Origin: an uncultured Tolumonas sp.
GTDB taxonomy: Bacteria; Pseudomonadota; Gammaproteobacteria; Enterobacterales; Aeromonadaceae
DNA: 64,000 nt
Reading direction: 5' to 3'
Assembly: GCF_963678185.1 (NCBI RefSeq)
Contig: NZ_OY782757.1
Location: 3,252,001-3,316,000 of the forward strand
Shown here piece by piece: positions 56,051 to 64,000 of this stretch. Each line of letters opens with the position of its first letter. Position 1 is the stretch's first letter. The translations under genes were made by a program, and so were the position numbers. The notes beneath the pieces were generated by a model. That model saw nothing but the letters and a program-made list of their open reading frames with translations. It was not told the DNA's origin and did not search any database.

Positions 56051-57550
56051 ATGGCGTTGGTATGGAGTGATGAGTATGTCACCGGTATTGCTGAGATAGA
56101 CCAACAGCATAAAGCCATTTTCCGTGAAATGGGCTCATTGGCGATGAGTTTACTGCAGGGAAAAAACTATACCGATGTGCAACGCGAACTTAAGCAATTA
56201 GCTCTCATCCTCCGCGAACATATCAATTATGAAGAACTGATGATGTTTCAGGAAGGTTGCCTGCCAGAAGTAATGTGGGGCCATTCCGAAGATCACCAAC
56301 TCTTTTTGCAGCACCTGCATACGGCCAGTAATGAGCTGATGAGCCATGATGAAATCCGGGCTTTCTTACGTTATGCCGTGTTTTGGATGCGTTATCACAT
56401 CCTGACGATTGATAAACCAGTGTGTGCTCAGTTTCTTGCTATGCGCAAAGGCATGAGTTCGGAAGAAGCATATAGCCACTCGGCAGCGGTTGTCATCGAA
56501 GCGGTTCCTTTGTTGTTAGGTGGTTTACATCAAACTTACTCCGAGCTTTACGATTCACAACTGCGCGTTGTGCATCAAAATAGCCATCTTTTGGACGTAC
56601 AGCAAAAACTGAAACAAACCAATCAGGAATTGGAAGATCGGGTAACCCAACGCACGAATGAACTGACCGAGGCCAACCGTAAATTGCAGGATGAATATGA
56701 AAAACTGCAATTACTGAATCAGAAATTAGAAAGTGCCCAGGGGCAATTATTACAATCGGATAAGATGGCGGCGATTGGTCAATTAGCGGCTGGTGTGGCA
56801 CATGAAATCAACAATCCCGTGGGGTTTGTTAATGCTAATCTGGGAACACTAAAAAGCTATGTCGATTCCTTGCTGTTATTGATCAGTACGTTTGAGCAGG
56901 TATCTGATGAATTACCGGCTGGCGTACAACAGCGTTTGCATGAAGTAAAAGAGAACATCGAACTGGACTATGTGCGGCAGGATATTATTGAGCTACTCGC
57001 TGAATCTGCCGATGGATTGGATCGTGTGAAACAGATCGTCCAAGATCTGAAAGATTTTGCCCGCGCGGGTGAATCCGTATGGCAGGATTCAGATTTGCAC
57101 CGTGGTTTAGACAGTACGCTCAATGTGGTCTGGAACGAGCTGAAATATAAAGCCAAAGTACATAAAGAATACGGCGATATTCCGTTGGTGCGTTGTGTTC
57201 CGGCACAGATCAATCAAGTCTTCATGAATATGATGATCAATGCAGCCCATGCAATTGAGGGTATGGGGGAAATTACACTAAAAACTGGTCGGGAAGGTGA
57301 AGAAGTCTGGATCTCAATTACGGATACCGGTAAAGGTATGTCGGAAGCAGTACGCAAACGAATTTTTGAACCATTTTTTACCACGAAAGCGGTAGGGCAA
57401 GGTACTGGCTTAGGTCTTTCTTTGGCATACAGTATCATTCAAAAACATAAAGGGCGTATTGATGTTGTTAGCACAGAAGGCATCGGCACAACATTCACTA
57501 TCTATTTACCTATCGCCGGTAAAGGTGAATCACCCACTGAAAGTGAGTAA
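56051..57550 (+). CDS. hemerythrin-domain histidine kinase, putative O2/NO sensor
   Basis: This soluble 499-residue protein has an N-terminal bacteriohemerythrin domain (1-130). All seven diiron ligands are visible: His20, His57, Glu61, His78, His82, His116 and Asp121, at nearly the same positions as in Methylococcus bacteriohemerythrin. A coiled coil (about 175-235) follows, then a histidine kinase: H-box AAGVAHEINNPVGF with His251, N-box NMMINAAHAIEG, GKGMSE and GTGLGLSLAYSI. It has no membrane segment. Reversible O2 or NO binding at the diiron site would control autophosphorylation and the three receivers encoded upstream in the same operon (inference). Confidence 0.92.
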   Translation: MALVWSDEYVTGIAEIDQQHKAIFREMGSLAMSLLQGKNYTDVQRELKQLALILREHINYEELMMFQEGCLPEVMWGHSEDHQLFLQHLHTASNELMSHDEIRAFLRYAVFWMRYHILTIDKPVCAQFLAMRKGMSSEEAYSHSAAVVIEAVPLLLGGLHQTYSELYDSQLRVVHQNSHLLDVQQKLKQTNQELEDRVTQRTNELTEANRKLQDEYEKLQLLNQKLESAQGQLLQSDKMAAIGQLAAGVAHEINNPVGFVNANLGTLKSYVDSLLLLISTFEQVSDELPAGVQQRLHEVKENIELDYVRQDIIELLAESADGLDRVKQIVQDLKDFARAGESVWQDSDLHRGLDSTLNVVWNELKYKAKVHKEYGDIPLVRCVPAQINQVFMNMMINAAHAIEGMGEITLKTGREGEEVWISITDTGKGMSEAVRKRIFEPFFTTKAVGQGTGLGLSLAYSIIQKHKGRIDVVSTEGIGTTFTIYLPIAGKGESPTESE

Positions 57551-57604
57551 TTTTTATAATTGAGAAAATCAATTTTGAACGTTGATAGTCAAAATTAACT
57601 GAGA

Positions 57605-57922
57605 CTATTTTGTCTGTTGTTTAACCTGAAACAATTCCAGCTTTTCTAATTCCATCTTATTTTCTTTTAGTGCCAATAAGCAGGCAAAAGTAACCGCAGG
57701 TTTTTGCTTTTTCACTTCTCCGGTAACCAGCCATTTATTTTGTACCGCCAGCGGTTTTACTTCGGTAACCTGAATATCCAATAACGAGCCCATACGGTAA
57801 GCCAACATCGTTTGACAGGTCTGTTGTGCTTGTTGCGCATAATTATCCGTGCTGGCGTGAACCAGAAAACAGAATAAGCCTAATGTCAGTAGGAACAAAC
57901 GGCCAAGGCGAGATAAGGTCAT
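57605..57922 (-). CDS. small exported protein of unknown function
   Basis: This 105-residue protein has a signal peptide (MTLSRLGRLFLLTLGLFCFLVHA, cleavage near residue 23). The mature part of about 80 residues has two cysteines (QQTCQTM and FACLLAL) that could form a disulfide in the periplasm. I do not recognise the family. It is a single minus-strand gene, convergent with the hemerythrin-kinase operon, with a weak hairpin between them. Confidence 0.65.
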   Translation of the reverse strand: MTLSRLGRLFLLTLGLFCFLVHASTDNYAQQAQQTCQTMLAYRMGSLLDIQVTEVKPLAVQNKWLVTGEVKKQKPAVTFACLLALKENKMELEKLELFQVKQQTK

Positions 57923-57990
57923 ATTCGAGTTTTATCAGAAACAAAAAAGTAGAACTAATTATCAAAGGATAATGAGTCCGGTGCAATAAC

Positions 57991-58014
57991 AAAAAACCCC
58001 CGCCGAAGCGAGGG
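57991..58014 (-). terminator. terminator of the porin gene
   Basis: On the minus strand CCCTCGC and GCGGGGG pair around a stable TTCG tetraloop, followed by six T residues (plus-strand stems 57997-58003 and 58008-58014). Confidence 0.92.
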
Positions 58015-58059
58015 TCCAATAGGCATTTACTTCTGGCTTACGCCATCTGCACAGGCAGA

Positions 58060-59121
58060 TTAGAAGAAGTATTTGAAACGTACGCGTCCACCGTAATCTT
58101 TAACGGTATCTGCTGAATCAACTTTAGTAGTGCCGTAAGAAGCACCTAAGTACATGTCGAAGTTATCCAGACCCATTACACCAGGGATCTTGTAAGAAGC
58201 GTAAACTTCGTTCATTTTGGTGTGAGAATCGGTAGTGCCTAATGCTGCATCTGTATCAGTGGTGTTTTTGCTGTACAGGTAAGCAACATAGAAGTTCTGG
58301 TATTGAGCACCTGGGCCAACGCTGTAGCTAGAACCAGCTACGTCGTCCAGATATGCGCCACGCAGATTCAGAGACAGGTCGTCGTTAACTTTAACGGTAG
58401 TAGTAGCACCGTAACCATTCCAAGAAGACAGATTTTCACCATCTACACCTTGAGTGTAAGCGTCGCTTACCAGGTTAAATTCACCACCAACTGCTACAGT
58501 TACAGTGTCACCAGTCCATGCAACAACAGGACGAGCAATCAACGGATCTTTGTTCTGTACTGCGCCGCTTACATTGTGATAGGTAGAACCGTTAAATGCT
58601 GGATCGCTACCGAACAGAGTTGAAACTTCAGCGTGCCATTGGCCAGCTTCTTTGCTCAGCATTACTTGGCTACCAGAAGACGCACGACCACGAGCTAACT
58701 TAGCACGGTAGCCTTCGTTACCAGTAGTGAAAGTGTCTTGGCCAGCTACAGACAGGTCATAAGCTTCGTAGTGACCCATTTTGAAGCCCCAGTCGTTTTT
58801 CACGCCGAAACCAAACCATGCATCTTCACCAGAACCTTCAACTGCGTTGGTATCAAAAGTAGGGTTTACTTTGAATGCAGCGTAGTTGCCGTTAGCCAGA
58901 GCACGTTCGCCTTCGATATCAACCAGAATACGACCGTTAGCTGATTGGTTATCAGTAACTAATGCGTCAGCATTGTTATGGGTTGCGTCCAAGTTGTATT
59001 CTACGTCGCCACCCAGAATCAGTTTACCCTGTGGAGTGTCGAAAGTCGCACCAGCGTGAGCAGCAGAAGCTACGAACAGTGCCAGTACGCTTGGTACTAA
59101 TACATTCAAGGTTTTTTTCAT
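58060..59121 (-). CDS. outer-membrane porin
   Basis: This 353-residue protein has a signal peptide (MKKTLNVLVPSVLALFVASAAHA). The mature chain is rich in alternating hydrophobic strands, Gly, Asn and Thr, and ends in Phe (RVRFKYFF), the usual outer-membrane barrel terminus. It has no cysteine. The start at 59121 has AAGGA 9 bases upstream; the ATG at 59127 is too close to that site. Codon use is highly biased, suggesting strong expression. Its substrate is not clear to me: it does not obviously match OmpF/OmpC, LamB or ChiP. A leader hairpin lies upstream of the ribosome site. Confidence 0.85.
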   Translation of the reverse strand: MKKTLNVLVPSVLALFVASAAHAGATFDTPQGKLILGGDVEYNLDATHNNADALVTDNQSANGRILVDIEGERALANGNYAAFKVNPTFDTNAVEGSGEDAWFGFGVKNDWGFKMGHYEAYDLSVAGQDTFTTGNEGYRAKLARGRASSGSQVMLSKEAGQWHAEVSTLFGSDPAFNGSTYHNVSGAVQNKDPLIARPVVAWTGDTVTVAVGGEFNLVSDAYTQGVDGENLSSWNGYGATTTVKVNDDLSLNLRGAYLDDVAGSSYSVGPGAQYQNFYVAYLYSKNTTDTDAALGTTDSHTKMNEVYASYKIPGVMGLDNFDMYLGASYGTTKVDSADTVKDYGGRVRFKYFF

Positions 59122-59524
59122 CGTCATCTTTCCTTGTTATGAGGGATGCCTGATTAACCTCAGGCTTGGTTAGTCTCTGAAAAGTTTTTTTTAATTTCTT
59201 GGGAACTTTTCTTGGGTTAACCATATCTAACTGATAACAGCGGTGCAAATGTGCAAGGCATTGGTGTTGTTGTTTTGTGAGCCAGCTGGCAATCTCTATT
59301 TTTGAGCAAAAATGATCTGTGATACTGATCTCTTTCTATCTATTCCTGCGTAGTAAACAATTCATTTAGCCTTTTAGTGACGCTATCCATTGATCGCAAT
59401 GATGGGCTTGCGTACCATTTCGCTTTCCGCTTACACCACGGAATGGTGTAATATGCATATATATCCACTCTCGTCGCTTGGATACTCAAATTTTTGATAT
59501 CAGCACCATGATCAGGAAGACAGC
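59122..59524. other. divergent spacer between the porin gene and ydiJ
   Basis: These 403 bp hold the porin promoter and leader and the ydiJ promoter. On the minus strand TTGCAC (59243-59248) and TATGGT (59220-59225), 17 bp apart, form a weak porin promoter candidate. No other gene is supported; an open frame at 59340-59588 overlaps ydiJ and has no ribosome site. Confidence 0.5.
59148..59165 (-). promoter_or_regulatory. hairpin in the porin mRNA leader
   Basis: GCCTGA-N6-TCAGGC lies 27-44 bases before the porin start codon. It could influence translation or small-RNA access, as is common for porin mRNAs. Confidence 0.45.
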
Positions 59525-62500
59525 ATGATCCCGAGACTGACACCCCAAGACAGCCTGAAACAACCTTATATTGCTTTTCTGGCGTCATTAGCGCGCGCTG
59601 GATTCAGTGGCGATATCGATTCCTCTTATTCCAGCCGTCTGGCTGTGGCGACTGATAACAGTGTGTATCAGTGGTTACCGCAGGCAGTAGTGCACCCAAA
59701 AACCACTGACGATATTGCATTAATGCTGAAACTGGCGTCAGAACCAGTTTATCGCCACATTACATTTTCACCACGTGGTGGTGGTACGGGCACTAATGGT
59801 CAATCGTTGAATGATGGCATCATGGTGGATCTGTCATTGTACATGACATCGGTATTAGAGCTGGATGTGGCGGCCCGTCGAGTCAAAGTGCAGGCAGGGT
59901 TGGTTAAAGATAAGCTGAATACGACGCTGAAGCCGCATGGTTTGTTCTTCTCGCCAGAACTGTCAACCAGTAATCGCGCAACGATTGGCGGCATGGTGAA
60001 TACTGATGCTTCAGGTCAGGGCTCGCTGAAATATGGTAAGACCTCGGATCACGTATTAGGTGTACGAGCAGTTTTAATGGATGGTTCGGTAATAGAAGCT
60101 TTACCACTGCAAGGTGAAGCATTGCAGGCGAAGTTGGCGCAGCAAGATCGAGAAGGTGAAATCTACCGTCTGGTGTGGGATATTGCCCGAAGAAAACGCG
60201 CAGATATCGAAGCGACATTTCCAAAACTAAACCGCTTTCTCACAGGCTATGATCTGACGCATGTCTATGATCCTGCTACTGAAACGCTGGATCTGAGCCG
60301 CTTATTGTGTGGTTCGGAAGGCACGTTAGCCTTTATTACTGAAATCTTGCTCGATCTGACACCGATCCCAACTTATCGCGCATTGGTGAATATTAAATAC
60401 GATAGCTTTAAATCTGCATTGCGTAACGCACCGTTAATGCTGGCAGCTGAAGCGATGTCGGTGGAAACCGTTGATTCACGCGTATTGGATCTGGCGCGTT
60501 CTGATATTGTCTGGCATTCAGTGAAAAACTTGATCACCGATGTGCCGGGTAAAGAGATGATGGGCTTAAACATCGTTGAATATGCTGGCGCCGAGGCGAG
60601 TGAGCAGCAGCCTAAAATGCAGGCATTGTGTCAGAAAATTGATGAACAGATGGCGGCAGGCAAAGCGGGCATTATTGGTTATCAGATCTGCGAAGATCTC
60701 GGCAGTATTGAAGCCATTTATGGTATGCGTAAAAAAGCGGTGGGTTTGCTGGGCAATGCACCGGGGCGTAAGAAGCCTGTAGCATTTACAGAAGATACGG
60801 CTGTACCACCTGAGAAATTGGCTGATTTCATCATGGAATTCAGAGCGTTACTGGATGATCATCAATTAACTTACGGTATGTTTGGTCACGTTGATGCGGG
60901 TGTGTTGCATGTGCGTCCGGCACTGGATATGTGCGACCCTGAACAGGAAGTGACTTTACGTAAAATCTCCGATCAAGTGGTTAAACTGACCGCGAAATAC
61001 GGCGGTTTAATGTGGGGTGAACACGGCCGTGGTTTCCGCTCGGAATATGGTCCGGAGTTTTTCGGTGAATTGTTTGTTGAATTGCGTCGTATTAAAGGAG
61101 CATTTGACTCAGATAATCGTCTGAACCCCGGCAAAATTTGTACGCCAATTAATTCCAACGATGAACTCGTTTCTGTCGATGCGACCAAACGTGGCGCGTA
61201 TGATCGCCAGATCCCGGTGAAGATCCGCGATTCCTTTAAAGAAGCTTTAGATTGTAATGGCAACGGCTTGTGTTTCACCTTTGAAACCAGTTCTCCAATG
61301 TGCCCGTCATTTAAACTCAGTGGTGATCGTCGTGAATCACCGAAAGGGCGCGCAGGTTTAATGCGTGAATGGCTGCGTCAGCTGGAAGTGCAAGGCGTGG
61401 ATGTGCTGACCGAAGAAGGGGCCATCCAACATGGAGTGTTCCGCTGGAAAGATCTGGTTGATCGGGCGCTAAACACCTTTGCTAAACGTCGTGGTGAATA
61501 TGATTTCTCACATGAAGTGATGGATGCGATGCAAAGCTGTCTGGCCTGTAAAGCCTGCTCTAGCCAATGCCCGATCAAGGTTGACGTGCCAGCTTTCCGC
61601 TCGCGTTTTATGCAGGTTTATCATCAACGTTATCTGCGCCCTGCAAAAGATTACTTTGTGGCAACGGTGGAAACTTATGCACCTCTCATGGCAAAAACGC
61701 CGGGAGCCGTGAATTTCTTTTTGAAACAAAACTGGGTGCAAAAGCTGACCGAAAAAACCATCGGTATGGTGGATGTGCCTATTTTGAGTCAGCCGACGCT
61801 GAAACAACATTTAGCCGGCCACGAAGCATTACTGTTCCAGTTGGAAAAACTGGAAGCTATGTCGCCGGATGCACGCAAGAAAGTGGTATTGGTGGTACAA
61901 GATCCATTTACTTCTTTTTATGATGCCGATGTGGTGCGTGACCTGATTCTGTTGCTGGAAAAACTAGGTTATCGTCCATTATTGTTGCCGTTCAAACCCA
62001 ACGGTAAACCGCAACATATCAAAGGGTTCCTGCGTAGTTTTGCGCGTACTGCAGCGGATAGTGCGCAGTTCCTGAATCGTTTACACAAACTGAATGTACC
62101 GATGATCGGACCTGATCCAGCCATGGTGCTTTGTTATCGTGATGAATATGTTCGTGCGTTAGGTGATGCACGTGGTGATTTTAAAGTGCAATTACCGCAA
62201 GAATGGTTACTGTCAGTGCTTGATTCGTTACCGCAAAAAGAGGCGAGTGATGAGATGTTCTACCTGATGGGGCATTGCACCGAAAAAACCGCAGAGCCAA
62301 GCAGTAATGGTGATTGGGCGAAAGTATTTAATCGCCTGGGGGCCAAATTGCAGCCGGTTGCCGTGGGTTGTTGTGGTATGGCGGGAACCTATGGCCATGA
62401 TGTTAAACATCTGGATGACTCACGTCAGATCTACAAAAACAGCTGGCAACCTGCTTTGGCAAAACTGCCAACCTCGCAGGCACTGGCGACCGGTTATTCC

Positions 62501-62575
62501 TGCCGTAGTCAGGTCAAACGGATCGATGGTAATAAACTAAAACACCCTGTGCAGGCATTGTTAGCATTGCTGTGA
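59525..62575 (+). CDS. ydiJ: YdiJ-type FAD/Fe-S oxidoreductase (D-2-hydroxyglutarate dehydrogenase family)
   Basis: This 1016-residue protein matches E. coli YdiJ (1018) in length and layout. The N-terminal PCMH-type FAD domain has SPRGGGTGTNGQ and GGMVNTDASGQGS. An FAD-linked oxidase C-terminal domain follows with GHVDAGVLHVRP, then a 4Fe-4S motif at Cys672, 675, 678 and 682. A CCG-type domain ends with MGHCTEKT and GCCGMAGTYGHD. YdiJ has been reported to oxidise D-2-hydroxyglutarate; lactate or another 2-hydroxy acid is the alternative. It is followed by ydiI, an order also seen in E. coli. Confidence 0.9.
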   Translation: MIPRLTPQDSLKQPYIAFLASLARAGFSGDIDSSYSSRLAVATDNSVYQWLPQAVVHPKTTDDIALMLKLASEPVYRHITFSPRGGGTGTNGQSLNDGIMVDLSLYMTSVLELDVAARRVKVQAGLVKDKLNTTLKPHGLFFSPELSTSNRATIGGMVNTDASGQGSLKYGKTSDHVLGVRAVLMDGSVIEALPLQGEALQAKLAQQDREGEIYRLVWDIARRKRADIEATFPKLNRFLTGYDLTHVYDPATETLDLSRLLCGSEGTLAFITEILLDLTPIPTYRALVNIKYDSFKSALRNAPLMLAAEAMSVETVDSRVLDLARSDIVWHSVKNLITDVPGKEMMGLNIVEYAGAEASEQQPKMQALCQKIDEQMAAGKAGIIGYQICEDLGSIEAIYGMRKKAVGLLGNAPGRKKPVAFTEDTAVPPEKLADFIMEFRALLDDHQLTYGMFGHVDAGVLHVRPALDMCDPEQEVTLRKISDQVVKLTAKYGGLMWGEHGRGFRSEYGPEFFGELFVELRRIKGAFDSDNRLNPGKICTPINSNDELVSVDATKRGAYDRQIPVKIRDSFKEALDCNGNGLCFTFETSSPMCPSFKLSGDRRESPKGRAGLMREWLRQLEVQGVDVLTEEGAIQHGVFRWKDLVDRALNTFAKRRGEYDFSHEVMDAMQSCLACKACSSQCPIKVDVPAFRSRFMQVYHQRYLRPAKDYFVATVETYAPLMAKTPGAVNFFLKQNWVQKLTEKTIGMVDVPILSQPTLKQHLAGHEALLFQLEKLEAMSPDARKKVVLVVQDPFTSFYDADVVRDLILLLEKLGYRPLLLPFKPNGKPQHIKGFLRSFARTAADSAQFLNRLHKLNVPMIGPDPAMVLCYRDEYVRALGDARGDFKVQLPQEWLLSVLDSLPQKEASDEMFYLMGHCTEKTAEPSSNGDWAKVFNRLGAKLQPVAVGCCGMAGTYGHDVKHLDDSRQIYKNSWQPALAKLPTSQALATGYSCRSQVKRIDGNKLKHPVQALLALL

Positions 62576-62605
62576 AATTAAAAGCGTAAAGTAAACGGAG
62601 AAAAC

Positions 62606-63043
62606 GTGGTGATTTGGCAACGAGATTTTACACTGGCGAGTTTAAATGCCGGCTCGGTAAATACACTGGTCGCTCATCTCGGTATCGAATACACCGCGTT
62701 TGGTGATGACTATCTGCAGGCGACTATGCCGGTAGATAGTCGCACCCACCAACCATTTGGCATGTTGCATGGCGGTGCGTCTGTTGTGCTGGCTGAAACG
62801 CTAGGTTCTGTGGCGGGGAATATGTGTGTTCCTCGCACACTTTGTTGCGTCGGGTTGGATATCAATGCCAATCATCTGCGCGCGAAACGCGATGGTATTG
62901 TCACTGGCACTGCACATCCAATTCATCTGGGGTCGACGACACAAGTTTGGCAGATCAATCTGCACGATGAACGTGAGCGTTTGTTATGCACCAGTCGGCT
63001 GACATTAGCGGTACTTTCTCAGAAAAAAAGAACTGTGAAGTAA
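62606..63043 (+). CDS. ydiI: hotdog-fold acyl-CoA thioesterase (MenI/YdiI)
   Basis: This 145-residue hotdog thioesterase resembles E. coli YdiI (MenI), which hydrolyses 1,4-dihydroxy-2-naphthoyl-CoA in menaquinone synthesis. The catalytic stretch QPFGMLHGGASVVLAETLGS carries the family Glu, and VGLDINANHLR is conserved. It starts with GTG at 62606 or 62609; GGAG precedes both and the second gives the E. coli-like MIWQRDF. It lies 30 bases after ydiJ, likely in the same operon. Confidence 0.92.
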   Translation: MVIWQRDFTLASLNAGSVNTLVAHLGIEYTAFGDDYLQATMPVDSRTHQPFGMLHGGASVVLAETLGSVAGNMCVPRTLCCVGLDINANHLRAKRDGIVTGTAHPIHLGSTTQVWQINLHDERERLLCTSRLTLAVLSQKKRTVK

Positions 63044-63073
63044 TTGTGACAAGCAAAAATTGTAAATTGGCTG

Positions 63074-63197
63074 TATAATAACCAGCGTAAAAGAGAGTCG
63101 AGTAAGAGACCGTGTAAGCCCACCCGTCTGAAAACTTCTGAAATTGCTGCGATAACTATCACATTTTTGGCGACAAAGCTCGTCCAGTGTGTATAAT
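63074..63197 (+). promoter_or_regulatory. two -10 elements in the deaD leader region
   Basis: TATAAT occurs at 63074-63079 and 63192-63197. The second has a TTGGCG (63167-63172) 19 bp upstream and lies about 80 bases before the deaD start. The first lacks a well-spaced -35 and could give a long leader of the kind seen for E. coli deaD. Confidence 0.5.
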
Positions 63198-63275
63198 CGC
63201 CACCCATTTCTTTGTTCGGGCCAGCAGCGTCTCCCTCGCTAAGTGCCCATCCTTGTAGAGTAGTGAAAAATAAAT

Positions 63276-64000
63276 ATGACTGATACCGAAAAATTGCCGA
63301 GCTTTAGCGAGCTGGGGTTAGCTGCGCCTATTCTGAAAGCCATAACCGCTGTGGGTTATGAAGATCCATCACCGATCCAAGCTGCTTCTATTCCGCCATT
63401 GTTGGAAGGCCGTGACCTGTTGGGTCAGGCGCAAACTGGTACAGGTAAAACAGGTGCGTTCGCCCTGCCAATCCTGTCTCGTCTGAATTTAACTCAGATG
63501 GATACTCAGGTGCTGATCCTGGCACCAACGCGTGAACTGGCTATTCAGGTTGCTGAAGCTTGCCAGAGCTACGCGCAATTTATCCCTGATTTCCATGTAC
63601 TGCCTATATATGGTGGTTCATCTTACGATTCACAACTGCGCGCACTACGCCGTGGTGCTCAAGTTGTTGTCGGTACTCCTGGCCGTGTTATGGACATGAT
63701 GCGTCGCGGTAAACTGGATCTGTCTGCACTGAAAACTCTGGTGCTGGACGAAGCAGACGAAATGTTGCGCATGGGCTTTATCGATGATGTGGAATGGGTT
63801 ATCGAACAATGTCCATTGGATCGCCAGATCGCGCTTTTCTCTGCCACTATGCCAGAACAGATCCGCCGCATTGCGCATCGTCACCTGAAATCCCCAGTGG
63901 AAATCAAGATCGCGTCTAAAACCAGCACTGCGACTAACATCCGTCAGCGTTACTGGTTGGTTTCTGGCTTGCATAAGCTGGATGCGATGACTCGTATGTT
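63276..64000 (+). CDS. deaD: ATP-dependent RNA helicase DeaD/CsdA, 5' part (3' end outside window)
   Basis: The frame is open from the ATG at 63276 (MTDTEKLPSFSELGLAAPIL) to the window end, giving about 241 residues. DEAD-box motifs appear in order: Q motif GYEDPSPIQAASIP, motif I AQTGTGKT, Ia PTRELA, GG, Ib TPGR, motif II DEAD in VLDEADEMLRMGF, and motif III SAT. The sequence is closer to E. coli DeaD/CsdA than to RhlB, RhlE or SrmB. DeaD unwinds RNA during ribosome assembly and mRNA decay, mainly at low temperature. The C-terminal helicase and RNA-binding domains lie to the right. Confidence 0.95.
   Translation, partial: MTDTEKLPSFSELGLAAPILKAITAVGYEDPSPIQAASIPPLLEGRDLLGQAQTGTGKTGAFALPILSRLNLTQMDTQVLILAPTRELAIQVAEACQSYAQFIPDFHVLPIYGGSSYDSQLRALRRGAQVVVGTPGRVMDMMRRGKLDLSALKTLVLDEADEMLRMGFIDDVEWVIEQCPLDRQIALFSATMPEQIRRIAHRHLKSPVEIKIASKTSTATNIRQRYWLVSGLHKLDAMTRM

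Noticed and set aside
59275-59292. CRP site upstream of the porin gene
   Set aside because: TGTGA is present but the right half reads TGGCA, too far from TCACA.
59340-59588. Minus-strand reading frame of 82 codons near the ydiJ start
   Set aside because: It overlaps ydiJ, has no ribosome site and no recognisable protein features.

Overview
The window reads as chromosomal DNA of a gammaproteobacterium close to the Aeromonadales. Base composition is near 50% GC outside a few AT-rich spacers, and gene content and protein sequences resemble Aeromonas/Tolumonas (Tolumonas is my best guess, an inference from memory). There is no tRNA or rRNA gene, no insertion sequence, no phage gene and no CRISPR array. 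Coding density is high, with 54 genes, two of them cut by the window ends (valS at the left, deaD at the right).

Layout. 1-4.1 kb: end of valS, then a LysR regulator divergent from doxX and a pirin gene. 4.1-10.3 kb: a D-amino-acid/murein-peptide block, alr-pepD on the minus strand facing dgcN-dgcA-D-amino-acid transaminase on the plus strand across a 650-bp AT-rich spacer. 10.3-14 kb: ahpC-ahpF behind a textbook OxyR site, a cold-shock protein and a YedJ-type HD hydrolase. 14-20.7 kb: ribose utilisation, a solitary rbsD copy followed by a complete rbsDACBKR operon with a perfect RbsR palindrome. 20.8-28.5 kb: an EF-hand-like protein, a PruR/DcpA-like pair (periplasmic pterin-binding-fold protein plus membrane GGDEF-EAL protein), a draG-draT pair (reversible ADP-ribosylation of nitrogenase reductase) and a chemoreceptor. 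28.6-35.4 kb: hemL, erpA, a small lipoprotein, anmK, tyrS and a second chemoreceptor. 35.4-40 kb: NAD salvage, a NadD-like gene with nrtR divergent from pncB-nadE across a spacer with a striking inverted repeat. 40-43.3 kb: copper export, copZ divergent from copA-cueR with two CueR-type promoters. 43.3-51.4 kb: a third chemoreceptor, a small unknown gene, and a yhiI-rbbA-yhhJ-type ABC exporter operon ending in a CecR-like TetR gene. 51.5-57.6 kb: a four-gene signalling operon (PAS-GGDEF-EAL-REC, REC-HD-GYP, REC-coil, hemerythrin-histidine kinase). 57.6-64 kb: a small exported protein, a porin, ydiJ-ydiI and the start of deaD.

How the genes work together. Several blocks are self-contained modules with regulator, operator and structural genes adjacent: rbs/RbsR, cop/CueR, NAD/NrtR, yhiI-rbbA-yhhJ/TetR and ahp/OxyR site. 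Cyclic-di-GMP and chemotaxis are prominent: two EAL proteins with degenerate GGDEF sites, one HD-GYP protein and three methyl-accepting proteins lie within about 35 kb. The most attractive less-described units are the hemerythrin-kinase/three-receiver cyclic-di-GMP operon, the PruR/DcpA-like pair, the dgcN-dgcA-transaminase operon, and the draGT pair in inverted gene order with a possible sigma-54 promoter.

All identifications come from reading the sequence and from remembered family features; no database search was run.
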